DNA of 64,000 nucleotides from Haloarcula sp. DT43 (GCF_037078405.1 NZ_JAYMGZ010000001.1:1282656-1346655), one strand, 5' to 3'; numbered from the stretch's first letter, positions 16,282-24,937 are shown. The notes: generated from the letters alone by a model not told the origin. Made by a program: numbers and translations.

Positions 16282-16593
16282 TCAGCCCGCGGTCGTCGGC
16301 TGGTCCGTGTACAGCGAGTAGGTCAGGACGAAGAACCCGACGGCGGTGAACAGTTCCTCGACGGTGACGCTCTTTGCCACGGGCATGCCGATGAACTGGT
16401 GGAGGCTGCCACCGAGGATTGCGCCCAGCGTCACGAACCCGATGCCGAGACAGAGCGCTCGCATCGCCGGGCTCTCGGTACGGCGGTACGCGCGGTATGT
16501 CAGCGTCGTCAGTATCGCACCACAGACCAGCGTGACCGTCTTCGTTACGATTAACAGCACTGCGTTCGCTCCGAGCATGGCTTCCAGTGACAC
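16282..16593 (-). CDS. Small three-helix membrane protein, paralogue of the next gene
   Basis: 103 residues with three membrane helices (LLIVTKTVTLVCGAILTTLT, CLGIGFVTLGAILGGSLHQF, LFTAVGFFVLTYSLYTDQ). It aligns end to end with the protein at 16689-16988: TKTVTLVCGAILTTLTYRAY against SKTLILILGGLITYYSYQAY. The GTG at 16591-16593 is chosen from that alignment; the ATG at 16578 is the alternative. The two lie downstream of a winged-helix gene on the same strand. Confidence 0.75.
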   Translation of the reverse strand: MSLEAMLGANAVLLIVTKTVTLVCGAILTTLTYRAYRRTESPAMRALCLGIGFVTLGAILGGSLHQFIGMPVAKSVTVEELFTAVGFFVLTYSLYTDQPTTAG

Positions 16594-16688
16594 GTGCTGG
16601 TAAATATACCGTCCGTCGCGTTTCCAGCCGGTGAGAATCCCGCTGTCCCGGCCCGCTTCCGTCGACAGCCGTTTCCCTACGGTGGCCG

Positions 16689-16988
16689 CTATCGGACGTA
16701 CAGCGAGTACAGGATGATGCCGAGCCCGATGGCCGTCAGCGCGCTCGACGTGAACACGCTCACCGAGAGCAGTTGCTGACCGAGATACCTGCTGACGGCG
16801 ATGTCGAGGACGCCGCCGGCGAACGCACCGAATGTCACCACCCCGAACCCGTACGTGAGCCACTTGTGCTGGGGGCTCTGTGTCCGGCTGTACGCCTGAT
16901 AGGAGTAGTACGTTATCAGTCCGCCGAGGATGAGTATCAGTGTCTTCGAGACGACGATGCCGACCTCTGAGCTTGGGATGTGTACCAT
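16689..16988 (-). CDS. Small three-helix membrane protein
   Basis: 99 residues (MVHIPSSEVGIVVSKTLILI...) with three membrane helices, a YQAYSRTQSPQHKWL loop, and a C-terminal ILYSLYVR. Paralogous to 16282-16593. Its start is 2 nt from the stop of the winged-helix regulator, so the regulator and this protein are co-expressed. Such regulator plus membrane-protein pairs recur in haloarchaea; the signal sensed is unknown. Confidence 0.83.
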   Translation of the reverse strand: MVHIPSSEVGIVVSKTLILILGGLITYYSYQAYSRTQSPQHKWLTYGFGVVTFGAFAGGVLDIAVSRYLGQQLLSVSVFTSSALTAIGLGIILYSLYVR

Positions 16989-16990
16989 TG

Positions 16991-17368
16991 TTATGTCTCC
17001 TTTCGTACCTCGGACCAGAGGTTTTCGAGCCGTTGGTCCGGCGTCCGCGCGCGGTGTGAGATATCGACTGTGAGCGACAGTTCCTCGTCGAGGCTGATGA
17101 CGACGTCCTCGAAGTCGATAGCGTACCGGCTGGCGTGTTGGCCGTCCGACCTGACCTCGACGCCCTCGTACAGCAGCGAGGACTCCGTCAGCAGTTCGAG
17201 CTTCCGGTACGTCGTCGACAGCGGTACGCCGCTCCGGTCGGATATCTCGCTCGCCGTCAACGGTTCCTCCAAGACGCTGACGATGGCGCGACAGTCCTCG
17301 TCGTCGAGCGCGTCGAGGACCGCCTGTAACTCCGGCGTCTCCTCGTCAGCGAAGGGGTCCCGGACCAT
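16991..17368 (-). CDS. Winged-helix (ArsR-like) transcriptional regulator
   Basis: 125 residues starting at the ATG at 17366-17368 (MVRDPFADEETPELQAVLDA). The HTH lies at ITE-like positions: LDDEDCRAIVSVLEEPLTAS then EISDRSGVPLSTTYRKLELL, followed by a wing ending in ASRYAIDFEDVVISLDEEL. It begins an operon with the membrane protein at 16689. It is one candidate for the factor that reads the 19-bp palindrome at 17496-17514; this is untested. Confidence 0.88.
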   Translation of the reverse strand: MVRDPFADEETPELQAVLDALDDEDCRAIVSVLEEPLTASEISDRSGVPLSTTYRKLELLTESSLLYEGVEVRSDGQHASRYAIDFEDVVISLDEELSLTVDISHRARTPDQRLENLWSEVRKET

Positions 17369-17495
17369 CTTTGCTCGACAGTGCCCGCCCGAGACGTTTA
17401 ATCTAACCGACTTAGGACCGCTTACCGCCCGACACAGCCGACGTCGCCGCCTCACGGCACGCAAATATGGGGGTCTTATACGTACTCCGGGGCTC

Positions 17496-17514
17496 GTTCC
17501 CAGCAGCTGAGAAC
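17496..17514. promoter_or_regulatory. 19-bp palindromic box upstream of the multicopper oxidase
   Basis: GTTCCCAGCAGCTGAGAAC, an inverted repeat (GTTCYCAGC-N-GCTGRGAAC) with one mismatch between arms, 66 nt upstream of the start at 17580. The same 19-mer with one change is found at 24564-24582, upstream of the radical-SAM/RiPP pair. Likely a dimeric regulator site. Confidence 0.6.
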
Positions 17515-17579
17515 GGTTCTGTCGGTCCGGGAACTCCCCTCCAGGGGTTTATATTGAGGTGTCTTATCGCCAAGTGCTT

Positions 17580-18731
17580 ATGGAAGACCAGATCGGCGCA
17601 CCCGGTTCGGGCATCTCCCGCCGCGACTTCGTGAAAGCATCCGGCCTCGGCGGCACGGCCGCGCTCGCGGGCTGTACCGCGCCGGGTGAGGTGCCGACCG
17701 ACGAGTCAGTCGACACCGGCACGACCCCGGCACAGACCGACAGTACCCTTCCGACCACGTCGCCGCCGGAAATCGTCAACGTCGACGAGCAGGGCGGCGA
17801 GGTGACGCTGTCCTCCGTCCCGGCCAAACACGAGGCCCACCCCGGCGAGTCGATGGGCGGCCCCGTCGAACTCCCGCAGGTGTGGGCGTTCAAGGCCGAC
17901 GACGGCGAACCCAGCGTCCCCGGTCCGATTCTCCGGACGACCGAGGGCGAGGACATGGAGGTCACGTTCGACAACACGGACGGCATGCGCCCGCACACGG
18001 TCCACTTCCACGCCGTCCAGAAGCAGTGGGAGGACGACGGCGTCCCGACCACCACTGGCATCCGCATCGACCCGGGTCAGAAGCACACCTACACCATCCC
18101 CGCGAACGTGCCCGGTACCCACCTCTACCACTGCCACTACCAGACCCACCGCCACATCGACATGGGGATGTACGGCATCTTCCGCGTCGACCCGAAGGGG
18201 TACGAACCGGCCGACAAGGAGTACTTCATGACGCTGAAGGAGTGGGACTCCCGGCTCAACCGCCAGATGGCCGGCATGGACGCCAGCTACGACGCCCGGA
18301 ACCGCCGCCCCGACACGTTCACCATCAACGGCAAGGCGGCCCCCCGGACGCTCCACCCCGAAGACGGCTCCCCCATCATCGTCGAGCAGGGCGACACCGT
18401 CCGCATCCACATGTGTAACAACGGGTACATGGACCACCCGATGCACATCCACAACCACCGGTTCCAGGTGACCCACAAGGACGGCGGGGAGATTCCGGCG
18501 GCCGCCCGCCACGACCAGGACATCACCAGCATCCCGCCCGCCGGACGGCACACCATCGAGTTCGAGGCCGACGCCGACCCCGGCATCTACCTCGCGCACT
18601 GCCACAAGGTCAGCCACGCGATGAACGGGACCGCCTACCCCGGCGGGATGGTCACCGGCGTCGTCTACAAGGAAGCGATGGACACCGACATCTTCAAACA
18701 GCTGATGGACTACGCCGGCTACGACGCGTAA
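17580..18731 (+). CDS. Tat-exported two-domain multicopper oxidase
   Basis: 383 residues. The N-terminus has a Tat motif (SRRDFVKAS) and lipobox (LAGC at about 32), so a lipid-anchored extracellular protein is expected. Domain 1 carries HTVHFH (142, 144) and HCHYQTHRHIDM (184-195), a full HCH-x3-H-x4-M type-1 copper pattern. Domain 2 carries HPMHIH (286-291) and HCHKVSH (340-346) with Thr351 at the axial position instead of Met. This is the two-domain MCO architecture, related to but distinct from classical NirK, whose YHCAPP signature is absent. Nitrite reductase or laccase-like activity are both possible. Confidence 0.85.
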   Translation: MEDQIGAPGSGISRRDFVKASGLGGTAALAGCTAPGEVPTDESVDTGTTPAQTDSTLPTTSPPEIVNVDEQGGEVTLSSVPAKHEAHPGESMGGPVELPQVWAFKADDGEPSVPGPILRTTEGEDMEVTFDNTDGMRPHTVHFHAVQKQWEDDGVPTTTGIRIDPGQKHTYTIPANVPGTHLYHCHYQTHRHIDMGMYGIFRVDPKGYEPADKEYFMTLKEWDSRLNRQMAGMDASYDARNRRPDTFTINGKAAPRTLHPEDGSPIIVEQGDTVRIHMCNNGYMDHPMHIHNHRFQVTHKDGGEIPAAARHDQDITSIPPAGRHTIEFEADADPGIYLAHCHKVSHAMNGTAYPGGMVTGVVYKEAMDTDIFKQLMDYAGYDA

Positions 18732-18975
18732 CACGACGCTCCGGGCGTCGAGCCGCGTTTCGGGGGAATTTCGTGGAACTCCCAGGACGGAGGACACGCT
18801 CCGGTGATAAATCAGGTAGCGCTATACGGAATTCGGACGTCACGGCCGCCAGAGCTTCGGTAGGTGAATTTCTACAAATCAAAAGGTTTCTGATAAGTCT
18901 GTTCTGAGGGCGCTGAGGTGACGGTAGAGAGCGATTCTCGGAAGATTCGGAAACCGCACCCTTCCGTTTATCCGA
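18732..18975. other. Left junction of the inserted block, no gene
   Basis: 244 bp without a gene. GC falls sharply from about 18820 onward (tttctacaaatcaaaaggttt). I see no clear origin-recognition-box array, although the next gene is an Orc1/Cdc6. Confidence 0.5.
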
Positions 18976-20001
18976 ATGGTTGCCGAATCACTCCATATGA
19001 TTACCAACGCTCGCGTGTTACAGCCCGAGTTCATCCCTCGGGAGGTGAAACACCGTTCTGCCGAGGTGAGCCACCTCTCCGACACACTGCGTCCGATTAT
19101 GACCGAGGGACGCCCGGAGCCATCGTTCCTGTACGGGCCGTCTGGGGCTGGGAAGACCTGCATCGCCAAATACACCGTCAAGCAACTCCGCGAGAACGTT
19201 GTCGACCTGAACTACCAATACGTGAACTGCTGGGAGGATTACAGCCGATTCAAGACACTCTACCGGATTCTCGACGGAATCAACGAGACGTGGGACATCC
19301 ACCGTCAGTCAACCCCGAAAGACGAGCTGTTAGAGCGGCTACGCGAGTACGACGGCGCACACTACGTGGTTATTCTCGACGAGGTTGACCAGCTCCAAGA
19401 TAAGAAAATCCTCTACGATTTCCATCGGATTCCTCATCTCACAATGATTCTCATTGCGAACCGCGAGGAAGACGTGTTCAGTTTGCTTGATGAACGGCTG
19501 TATAGCCGACTCCAGAACTGCCCCCGCATTCGGTTCAACAACTACGACTTGGCGGAGTTGGTGTCGATCATCGAGGATCGGGCGCGGTGGGGACTCAGGC
19601 CAGACGCACTCGCACAGAACGAGATGGAACTGATTGCGGACCACGCTGCCGGCGATGCCCGCGCTGCTATTGGTATCCTTCGTAACGCGACTAGGATGGC
19701 ATCCCAGCGAGAGTATGACCAAATCACAGCTGAACTAATCCGAGAGGCAGTTCCGGAAGCGAATTCGGAAATCCGACAGAAGACGACAGACAAGCTCACC
19801 GACCACCAGCAGATTCTCTACGATATCATCACCGACAGCGGGAAAATCAGTGGCGGCGACCTCTACGAACAGTACTGTACTGAAGTCGACTCTGCCAAAA
19901 CGCGGCGAACTATGAGGAACTATCTTTCTAAGCTAGAACAATACAATCTCGTCGTCGCATCAGGAAATACAAAAGGACGGTCGTATAGCCCGCAAACCTG
20001 A
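18976..20001 (+). CDS. orc: Orc1/Cdc6-type replication initiator (short accessory paralogue)
   Basis: 341 residues of the AAA+ Orc1/Cdc6 family. Walker A is GPSGAGKT (about 54-61), Walker B is VVILDEVD (about 131-138), and the sensor region follows [20 protein letters not shown]. The C-terminal winged helix starts near residue 268 and has [17 protein letters not shown] as its recognition part. It is shorter than chromosomal Orc1 and lies in lower-GC DNA with transposases, so it was probably carried in by a plasmid or provirus. The ATG at 18997 is an alternative start. Confidence 0.93.
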   Translation: MVAESLHMITNARVLQPEFIPREVKHRSAEVSHLSDTLRPIMTEGRPEPSFLYGPSGAGKTCIAKYTVKQLRENVVDLNYQYVNCWEDYSRFKTLYRILDGINETWDIHRQSTPKDELLERLREYDGAHYVVILDEVDQLQDKKILYDFHRIPHLTMILIANREEDVFSLLDERLYSRLQNCPRIRFNNYDLAELVSIIEDRARWGLRPDALAQNEMELIADHAAGDARAAIGILRNATRMASQREYDQITAELIREAVPEANSEIRQKTTDKLTDHQQILYDIITDSGKISGGDLYEQYCTEVDSAKTRRTMRNYLSKLEQYNLVVASGNTKGRSYSPQT

Positions 20002-20080
20002 CTGAATGGATACCTTCGTCTAGAGTAGAGAAGTGATTCATTTTTCATTTAATCGGTTATAAGCTGGTCGTACAGTAGCG

Positions 20081-20227
20081 TTACCTATCGGCCACCTCCT
20101 CAATTGCTGCTGAGAAGTCACAGTTTGAGCAAAGGAAGTTGTCATTCACTTTATGAACGTAAGTCTCTGTAGAGCCGCAGCTTGGACACCTGTACTCGCT
20201 TTCGTCAAGCATACTTCTCGGGGGCAT
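20081..20227 (-). CDS. Small zinc-ribbon protein
   Basis: About 48 residues from the ATG at 20225-20227 (MPPRSMLDESEYRCPSCGST). Two knuckles, CPSC and CSNC, form a rubredoxin-like ribbon. Typical of small haloarchaeal zinc-finger proteins often missed in annotation. An ORF start 27 codons upstream is possible but less likely. Confidence 0.6.
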   Translation of the reverse strand: MPPRSMLDESEYRCPSCGSTETYVHKVNDNFLCSNCDFSAAIEEVADR

Positions 20228-20304
20228 CGAACCAAGGAGAACAGGCATCAGTATTAAAACCTCGGCTATCCAAGATGACTCGACATACCTGCAAGCAATA
20301 TTAT

Positions 20305-20517
20305 TCAATGGTCTTCTACGACGACTCGTTCATACTCCTCAGCGGTCGTCGCTCCAAACCCACTTGTCACGTATTTCCAGTCCATATCACTACAATCTGA
20401 TTTCTTGTCCGGCCCACTTAGGAGGAGCTCTGAAGCTTGGCGGATGAGCGAGAGAACTGTTCCTGCTGAAAATAATGGGATTCCAATAACGGCGAATCCA
20501 AGTATCTTGTCGAGCAT
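20305..20517 (-). CDS. Small putative membrane protein
   Basis: 70 residues with one N-terminal hydrophobic segment (ILGFAVIGIPLFSAGTVLSLI) and a charged tail. No family recognised; AT-rich context of the insertion. Weak as a gene. A further TTG-initiated frame at 20588-20773 (61 residues, two hydrophobic stretches) is weaker still. Confidence 0.4.
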   Translation of the reverse strand: MLDKILGFAVIGIPLFSAGTVLSLIRQASELLLSGPDKKSDCSDMDWKYVTSGFGATTAEEYERVVVEDH

Positions 20518-20797
20518 TAAAATCTAGTTGCTGGCAATAGAGCTTGAATTTTTTCCAACAAAGTACGGAGGTGCTCAATGGGCAAGTCTACTGACCGACG
20601 GATTCATCCAATCCCTGTGAAACCAGGGAGGGCCGACTGCTGAATAGAATCTCTATGTTTTGCAGGCCAATTAGGGTCAATATCAGCAGACTGAATGTTA
20701 TTTCACCAGATTGGGCAAGGGCCAAGTAGAGAAGAGTATCCCAAAAGAAGAGGAAGCTGAAGAACGATTTCAAGCAAACCCTGGAGAGCTACTTCCG

Positions 20798-21826
20798 CTA
20801 ACTCTCTACTGCTGGTTCAACCTTTTTCCCAACTATTTCTTCTGAGATATCCTCATCATACCGAACTTCTACCAGCTCAATTCCATGTTTTTTACACAGT
20901 TCCTTTGTCCGACGATCCCTCTCCTGACGTTCTTCTAAGCCCTCTTTTCCACCCCAAGCCTCGACAATCTCGTAGTGCTGGACACCTTGATACTCAACCC
21001 CAACTTGAGCTTCCTCAATGAAGATGTCCAGCTCGAGTCCTTCTAACCAGTCTGGTCTGTGGTGACGTTTGATCGTGTATTCGTCGCCGTACTTCGACTC
21101 TATAAGATTGTAGAGGACCGTCTCGCTCTCCCAACGACTCCCGATTTCGTGATGACCGAATTCCTGTCGAACCTCGTTCTCTATAGCTGTTGAAACCCGA
21201 TCCCAATTTTCCTCAACAAGTTCCTCTAACTCCTCTAATTCGTCTGCCTCATCGGGAGGAAGACGTGGTTTCTCGTTGTACTCCTGTTTTATCTCGTAGA
21301 TATGGTCCCCGTCTATATCCCCGGGATGGTAGTCTGGGTTATCTGAATCTGCGTATTTCTTGAGTAGCTCTTTCCGCTCTTCATTGATTTTCCGGTCGCG
21401 TTTTCGCCTTTTTGCTCTAAGTTTCTGTAGCCGCTGAGTCTTGGATTCAAAGTTATTCTCTAGTTCGTCATCTACCAATTCCAGTATGTCGTCAGGGATT
21501 TCTTCGACAAACGGTGTCTGAGTCCCGATGTTCCCGTAGAAGCCGTACTGATACTGTCGCTGGTTGATATACCACCCATAATTCTGCTTGAAGACTGTTC
21601 CATACATTTCATGGCAGAAACGGAGCTTGGGGACTACCTGATTACACCTATGACAAAGATCTGGTTTAAATTGGAATACGTCTATTATGTTTTCAAGACT
21701 TTCAAAATCGGTTTTTAGAGCCTTTTCTTTGATTTCGTCCTGAAATAGCTGGACAACGTTCTCTACAGTTACCTCTCGATGTGAGTCATCCAGTTCATCA
21801 ATACGACCTCGAATATAGTTTTCCAA
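20798..21826 (-). CDS. Predicted PD-(D/E)XK / Vsr-like nuclease with N-terminal ribbon
   Basis: 342 residues. A CHRCNQVVPKLRFCHEMYG segment near residue 58 may bind zinc, and a long charged coiled-coil follows (about 120-225). The C-terminal part looks like an endonuclease fold of the DUF559/Vsr kind: SETVLYNLIESKYGDEYTI, then GLELDIFIEEAQVGVEYQGV with D and E-x-Q catalytic candidates, then LCKKHGIELVEVRYDEDIS. It could be a defence or mobile-element endonuclease. The 5' end lies 28 bp from an ISH3-type insertion. Lower GC than the chromosome. Confidence 0.65.
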   Translation of the reverse strand: MENYIRGRIDELDDSHREVTVENVVQLFQDEIKEKALKTDFESLENIIDVFQFKPDLCHRCNQVVPKLRFCHEMYGTVFKQNYGWYINQRQYQYGFYGNIGTQTPFVEEIPDDILELVDDELENNFESKTQRLQKLRAKRRKRDRKINEERKELLKKYADSDNPDYHPGDIDGDHIYEIKQEYNEKPRLPPDEADELEELEELVEENWDRVSTAIENEVRQEFGHHEIGSRWESETVLYNLIESKYGDEYTIKRHHRPDWLEGLELDIFIEEAQVGVEYQGVQHYEIVEAWGGKEGLEERQERDRRTKELCKKHGIELVEVRYDEDISEEIVGKKVEPAVES

Positions 21827-21901
21827 GGCTGTCTCAGCACAAGAACAGAAGTATCAGTACCTCACAAAGCCGGTTAGTTAGAACGTCTGCTTGCTGATGG
21901 T

Positions 21902-23069
21902 GTGTTCAAGACCAAGCAAGCAGACAATGAGATCCACGAAGACCAGCTCCTTAACTTTCTCGTCAACACGCTCAGCGATGAAATCGATCTTGACCTCGGC
22001 GATAATGCTGAAATCGACGCTGAGGACATCTACGAGGTCCTCGTCGGCGCATGCGCCGACGGGACCTCGGTCTCTACGCTATGTGGTTCCAGCGAGAACT
22101 CACCGCCTGCAAACACGATCCTTTACCACCTCCGGACGAAGTTCGAGCCGGAACGGCTCGAACGAGTCGCTAACACGCTTCTTCGTCGGGATATCGTCGA
22201 ACTGCTCCCCGAGCAGGTGGAGGTCTGCGCAGACCTCCACCTGCGGCCCTACTACGGTGACGAAGACGACACAGACGGCCTCTACCACTCCGAAGCCAAG
22301 CGCGGAACCACCGCGTTCCACGCCTACGCGACACTGTACGCGCGTGTGAAGAACAAACGCTACACGCTGGCGGTCCGCCGTCTCGAAGACGGCGACACCG
22401 CCAGCAGCGTCCTCGCGGAGTTTCTTGGAGTACTCGACGGCCTTGACACCGAGGTCAAGGCCGTCTACCTCGATCGCGGCTTCTACGACAGCAAGTGTCT
22501 CACGCTACTCCAGGTGCACAACTACGCCTACGTGATGCCGATCATCCGGTGGGGGAAGGAGATTCAGCAGGAACTCTCGGAAGGGTGGAGCCGCGTCATT
22601 CAACACGACCTGACAGGGAAACTCGACGGTCACAGCTGTGACCGTCGAGTTTCCCGTCTACATCGACTGTACGTACCTGAATGGACGGTACGACGACCAC
22701 GGCGTGGCGCGTCACGGCTACGCCGCTGACGCGCCGTTCATCGACACACCACGCCAGGCCCGATACCACTACAGCAAACGGTTCGGTATCGAATCGAGCT
22801 ATCGCTTGTCTGAGCAAGCGATAGCGACGACAACGACGCGAAACGCGACGGTGAGACTGCTGTACGTCGTGTTGAGTCTGCTGTTGCAGAACGCGTGGCG
22901 GTATCTCCACTACGAATACGTGGCGACGCCCCGCCGAGGCGGGCGTCGCCTCTGGTGGTGGCCGTACAAGGAGTTCGTCAATATGGTTCGGAGGGCTGCG
23001 TGGACGGCCCTCGCGGTGCGTCGGGCCGTCCCCGCAAACCGGCCACCTGACGACCGGTTCCACCGGTAG
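21902..23069 (+). pseudogene. ISH3-family transposase, frameshifted
   Basis: DDE-type transposase in two frames. The first (21902 to about 22637) encodes the N-terminus and the motif VKAVYLDRGFYDSK. The second (from about 22638) encodes TVEFPVYIDCTYLNGRYDDH, RYHYSKRFGIESSYRLSEQ and the C-terminal helices. One extra base at 22637-22640 breaks the frame, at the exact centre of a perfect 40-nt palindrome (22616-22655). The element is probably inactive unless complemented or frameshifted. Confidence 0.88.
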
Positions 23070-23143
23070 GCACTGACCGAGCCCGCTTCTTCGTGAGTGG
23101 CAACGCTGTCGCGTCGGCGGCGAAGCGCCGCCGACAGCGACAG
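22033..23143. repeat. Ladder of long palindromes inside the ISH3 transposase gene
   Basis: Inverted repeats at roughly 100-200 bp intervals: 22033-22069 (one bulge), 22141-22163 (stem 10, loop 3), 22213-22244 (32-nt perfect), 22436-22465 (stem 12, loop 6), 22616-22655 (40-nt perfect), 22798-22825 (stem 11, loop 6), 22922-22950, and 23106-23143. They lie within coding sequence, far above what the neighbouring genes show. Confidence 0.75.
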
Positions 23144-23244
23144 CTCCGCCCTCAATCAGCATCGCTCGACCGTTACCGACGACTCATCACAGCAGGACAG
23201 GTGGCTCAGGTCAGGTTAACTGGCGATGCTTTGTGAGGTACTGA

Positions 23245-24345
23245 GAATACGGCTGGCTCACAGATGATGATTTGACTGCCGATGGGTCGACGATTCTCCG
23301 CGTTCTCAAGCAGTTCGCCACACCCACAGACGGAGATGCACAGCTCACGATTGACGAACTTCTCGACGATGATCGAATGCCAGCTATCGACCGAATCCGT
23401 GATGAGTTGATGAGTGCATTCGATAGTGCAACAGAGAATATCATCAACTCAATCCGTGGAGATACCCCGTTCGATGACCGTGAGAAGGTCGCTGCCATCG
23501 ATATCACGTATGAGCGAATCTGGACCTCACCGTGGGAGGACAGAGAACGAGGGATAGTCAACACGACCTTCCCACGAATGGCGAGTGGCTACAAGAAAGA
23601 TGACGAATACAAACGTGGCTTCAAGTACGCCACAATCACGCTGGTAGGTGATATGACTCCGATCATCCTCGGTATTGAGCCAGTCAAAGAAAATTCCAAT
23701 TGGGAGAAAGACGATGCCCCATCTTATTCGAAAGCAAGCCTTGTTTCACGGCTGTTGGATAGCGCACAGCAGTATGTGGACCTCGACGCGGTGATGTTCG
23801 ACCGGGGCTTCTACAGCAAAGAGGTCTATGCCGCTGTCGAGGACCGGGGTCTGACGTACCTTTCGCCGGTTCCAAAATATACGGATGAACTGGAGTCCAT
23901 CGAGGATATCAAGACGACTGACGGTGTCGACGCTGGCGTCAAACACGATGTTCCAATGGGGTTAGACGGTGAGGTTCACCACACGGCAGAATTCATCTAC
24001 GCGCCAGTCGATGATGACGATGCCGACGGTAATTACGGCGTTTACGTCACAAACCGAGATCATGTCGCCCCAGATGAGATCCATGCCGTCGTGAATCAAT
24101 ACAGCCGCCGATGGGACATCGAGAACCAGTACAAGTCAATCGAGGCACTGCTGCCCCGAACCTCCTCGATGGACTATCGGGTTCGCTTCACTAACTTCGT
24201 GCTGACGGCGCTGCTCTACAACCTCTGGCGGCTGACGGACTATCTCATCAAGGTGGGGAAAGATAGAGAGATTCGCTCACCTCCAGAGGTCGGCTTCCGA
24301 ACCTTCGTCAGAGCGTTAGGTTCGTATCTCCGCGAGATCGGGTAG
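23245..24345 (+). pseudogene. 5'-truncated DDE transposase of a second insertion sequence
   Basis: The open frame enters directly from the ISH3 right end (EYGWLTDDDLTADGSTILRV) and continues for 366 residues. A DDE-type core is visible: AAIDITYERIWTSPW, VDLDAVMFDRGFYSKEVYAA, and YSRRWDIENQYKSIEALLPR with the C-terminal Glu. The N-terminal part and left inverted repeat are missing, and no matching sequence lies left of the ISH3 copy. The 3' flank (24346-24480) probably contains the right end, which I could not define. Confidence 0.82.
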
Positions 24346-24563
24346 TCCGTAGATCTGATTCTTCGGCTTGCAGAATCTTGAGCAGCAGCTATCGCGGTTT
24401 CCCGTTATTTTCCTAACAATGTGATTAATATACTAACATTAACTGATGAGTTTCGACGACTGATTTTATTCCAGAACTAAAATCATATGCTTAATCGGAA
24501 TAGTTCGCTATTCCCGGTTGTAGCTCCCCTATCTGCGAGAAATGTGCGGCCGGCGGCCGGATA

Positions 24564-24582
24564 GTTCCCAGTAGCTGAGAAC
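24564..24582. promoter_or_regulatory. 19-bp palindromic box upstream of the RiPP/radical-SAM pair
   Basis: GTTCCCAGTAGCTGAGAAC, identical at 18 of 19 positions to the box at 17496-17514 upstream of the multicopper oxidase, and 41 nt upstream of the start at 24623. The rest of the 24346-24622 gap is AT-rich at left and holds no gene. Confidence 0.62.
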
Positions 24583-24622
24583 ACGCCAGTCCCGTTTTTC
24601 TTGGGGAGACTAACAGAGGGGT

Positions 24623-24937
24623 ATGGAAGAGTTCGACCACGAGGTGGACGCCCCGCGGGGCGCAACGAGTCGCGAGTGGGAGGTGTTCGTCCGCGAGGAG
24701 ACGGCGGACCCGCTGGCCCACGTCGGCAGCGTCAGCGCGCCGTCCGCCGACATCGCCAGGGAGCAGGCCGCGTCGCTGTTCGGCCGGACCGCCGTCACGC
24801 TGTGGCTGTGTCCCGCCGACGAGACCCACCGCTACCAGACGGACGAGGCGGCCCTCGGGTCGGGGGCGACCGGGGAGGACGCCACGATGAGCGTCGACGA
24901 GATGGAGTCGGAGACGCTCCGGGGTGAGAACGGATGA
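24623..24937 (+). CDS. Radical-SAM-partnered candidate RiPP precursor (Htur_1727-like)
   Basis: 104 residues. The N-terminal part, REWEVFVREETADPLAHVGS then a short AP-SADIAREQAASLFGRTAV segment and LWLCPADETHRYQTDE, is PaaB-like in pattern. As I recall it, it also matches the haloarchaeal family annotated as rSAM-partnered candidate RiPP. The acidic tail (MSVDEMESETLRGENG) could be the modified region. It overlaps the radical-SAM gene by ATGA, the usual precursor/enzyme coupling. Confidence 0.75.
   Translation: MEEFDHEVDAPRGATSREWEVFVREETADPLAHVGSVSAPSADIAREQAASLFGRTAVTLWLCPADETHRYQTDEAALGSGATGEDATMSVDEMESETLRGENG

Larger units (their letters stand above)
21855..23243 (+). mobile_element. 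ISH3-type insertion sequence, 1389 bp
   Basis: Terminal inverted repeats CAGTACCTCACAAAGC (21855-21870) and GCTTTGTGAGGTACTG (23228-23243) bound 1389 bp, the size I recall for ISH3-family elements. Flanking pentamers are agtat and agaat, not an exact target duplication. Together with the headless transposase to the right, this suggests a deletion or recombination after insertion. A second copy of the left end is at 63883. Confidence 0.9.

Noticed and set aside
17580..18731. Classical copper nitrite reductase NirK
   Set aside because: The NirK YHCAPP signature and spacing are absent; both domains show HCH-type multicopper oxidase motifs.
18906..18960. Fourth copy of R1 (gagggcgctgagg)
   Set aside because: Only about 13 nt match; the rest of the repeat is absent.
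22033..23143. CRISPR or attachment array suggested by the regularly placed palindromes
   Set aside because: The palindromes have different sequences and lie inside one transposase reading frame.
21850..23248. Five-base target duplication around the ISH3 element
   Set aside because: The flanks agtat and agaat differ, so a duplication cannot be claimed.
24346..24480. Right inverted repeat of the truncated second insertion sequence
   Set aside because: With its left end missing there is no partner to define a terminal repeat.
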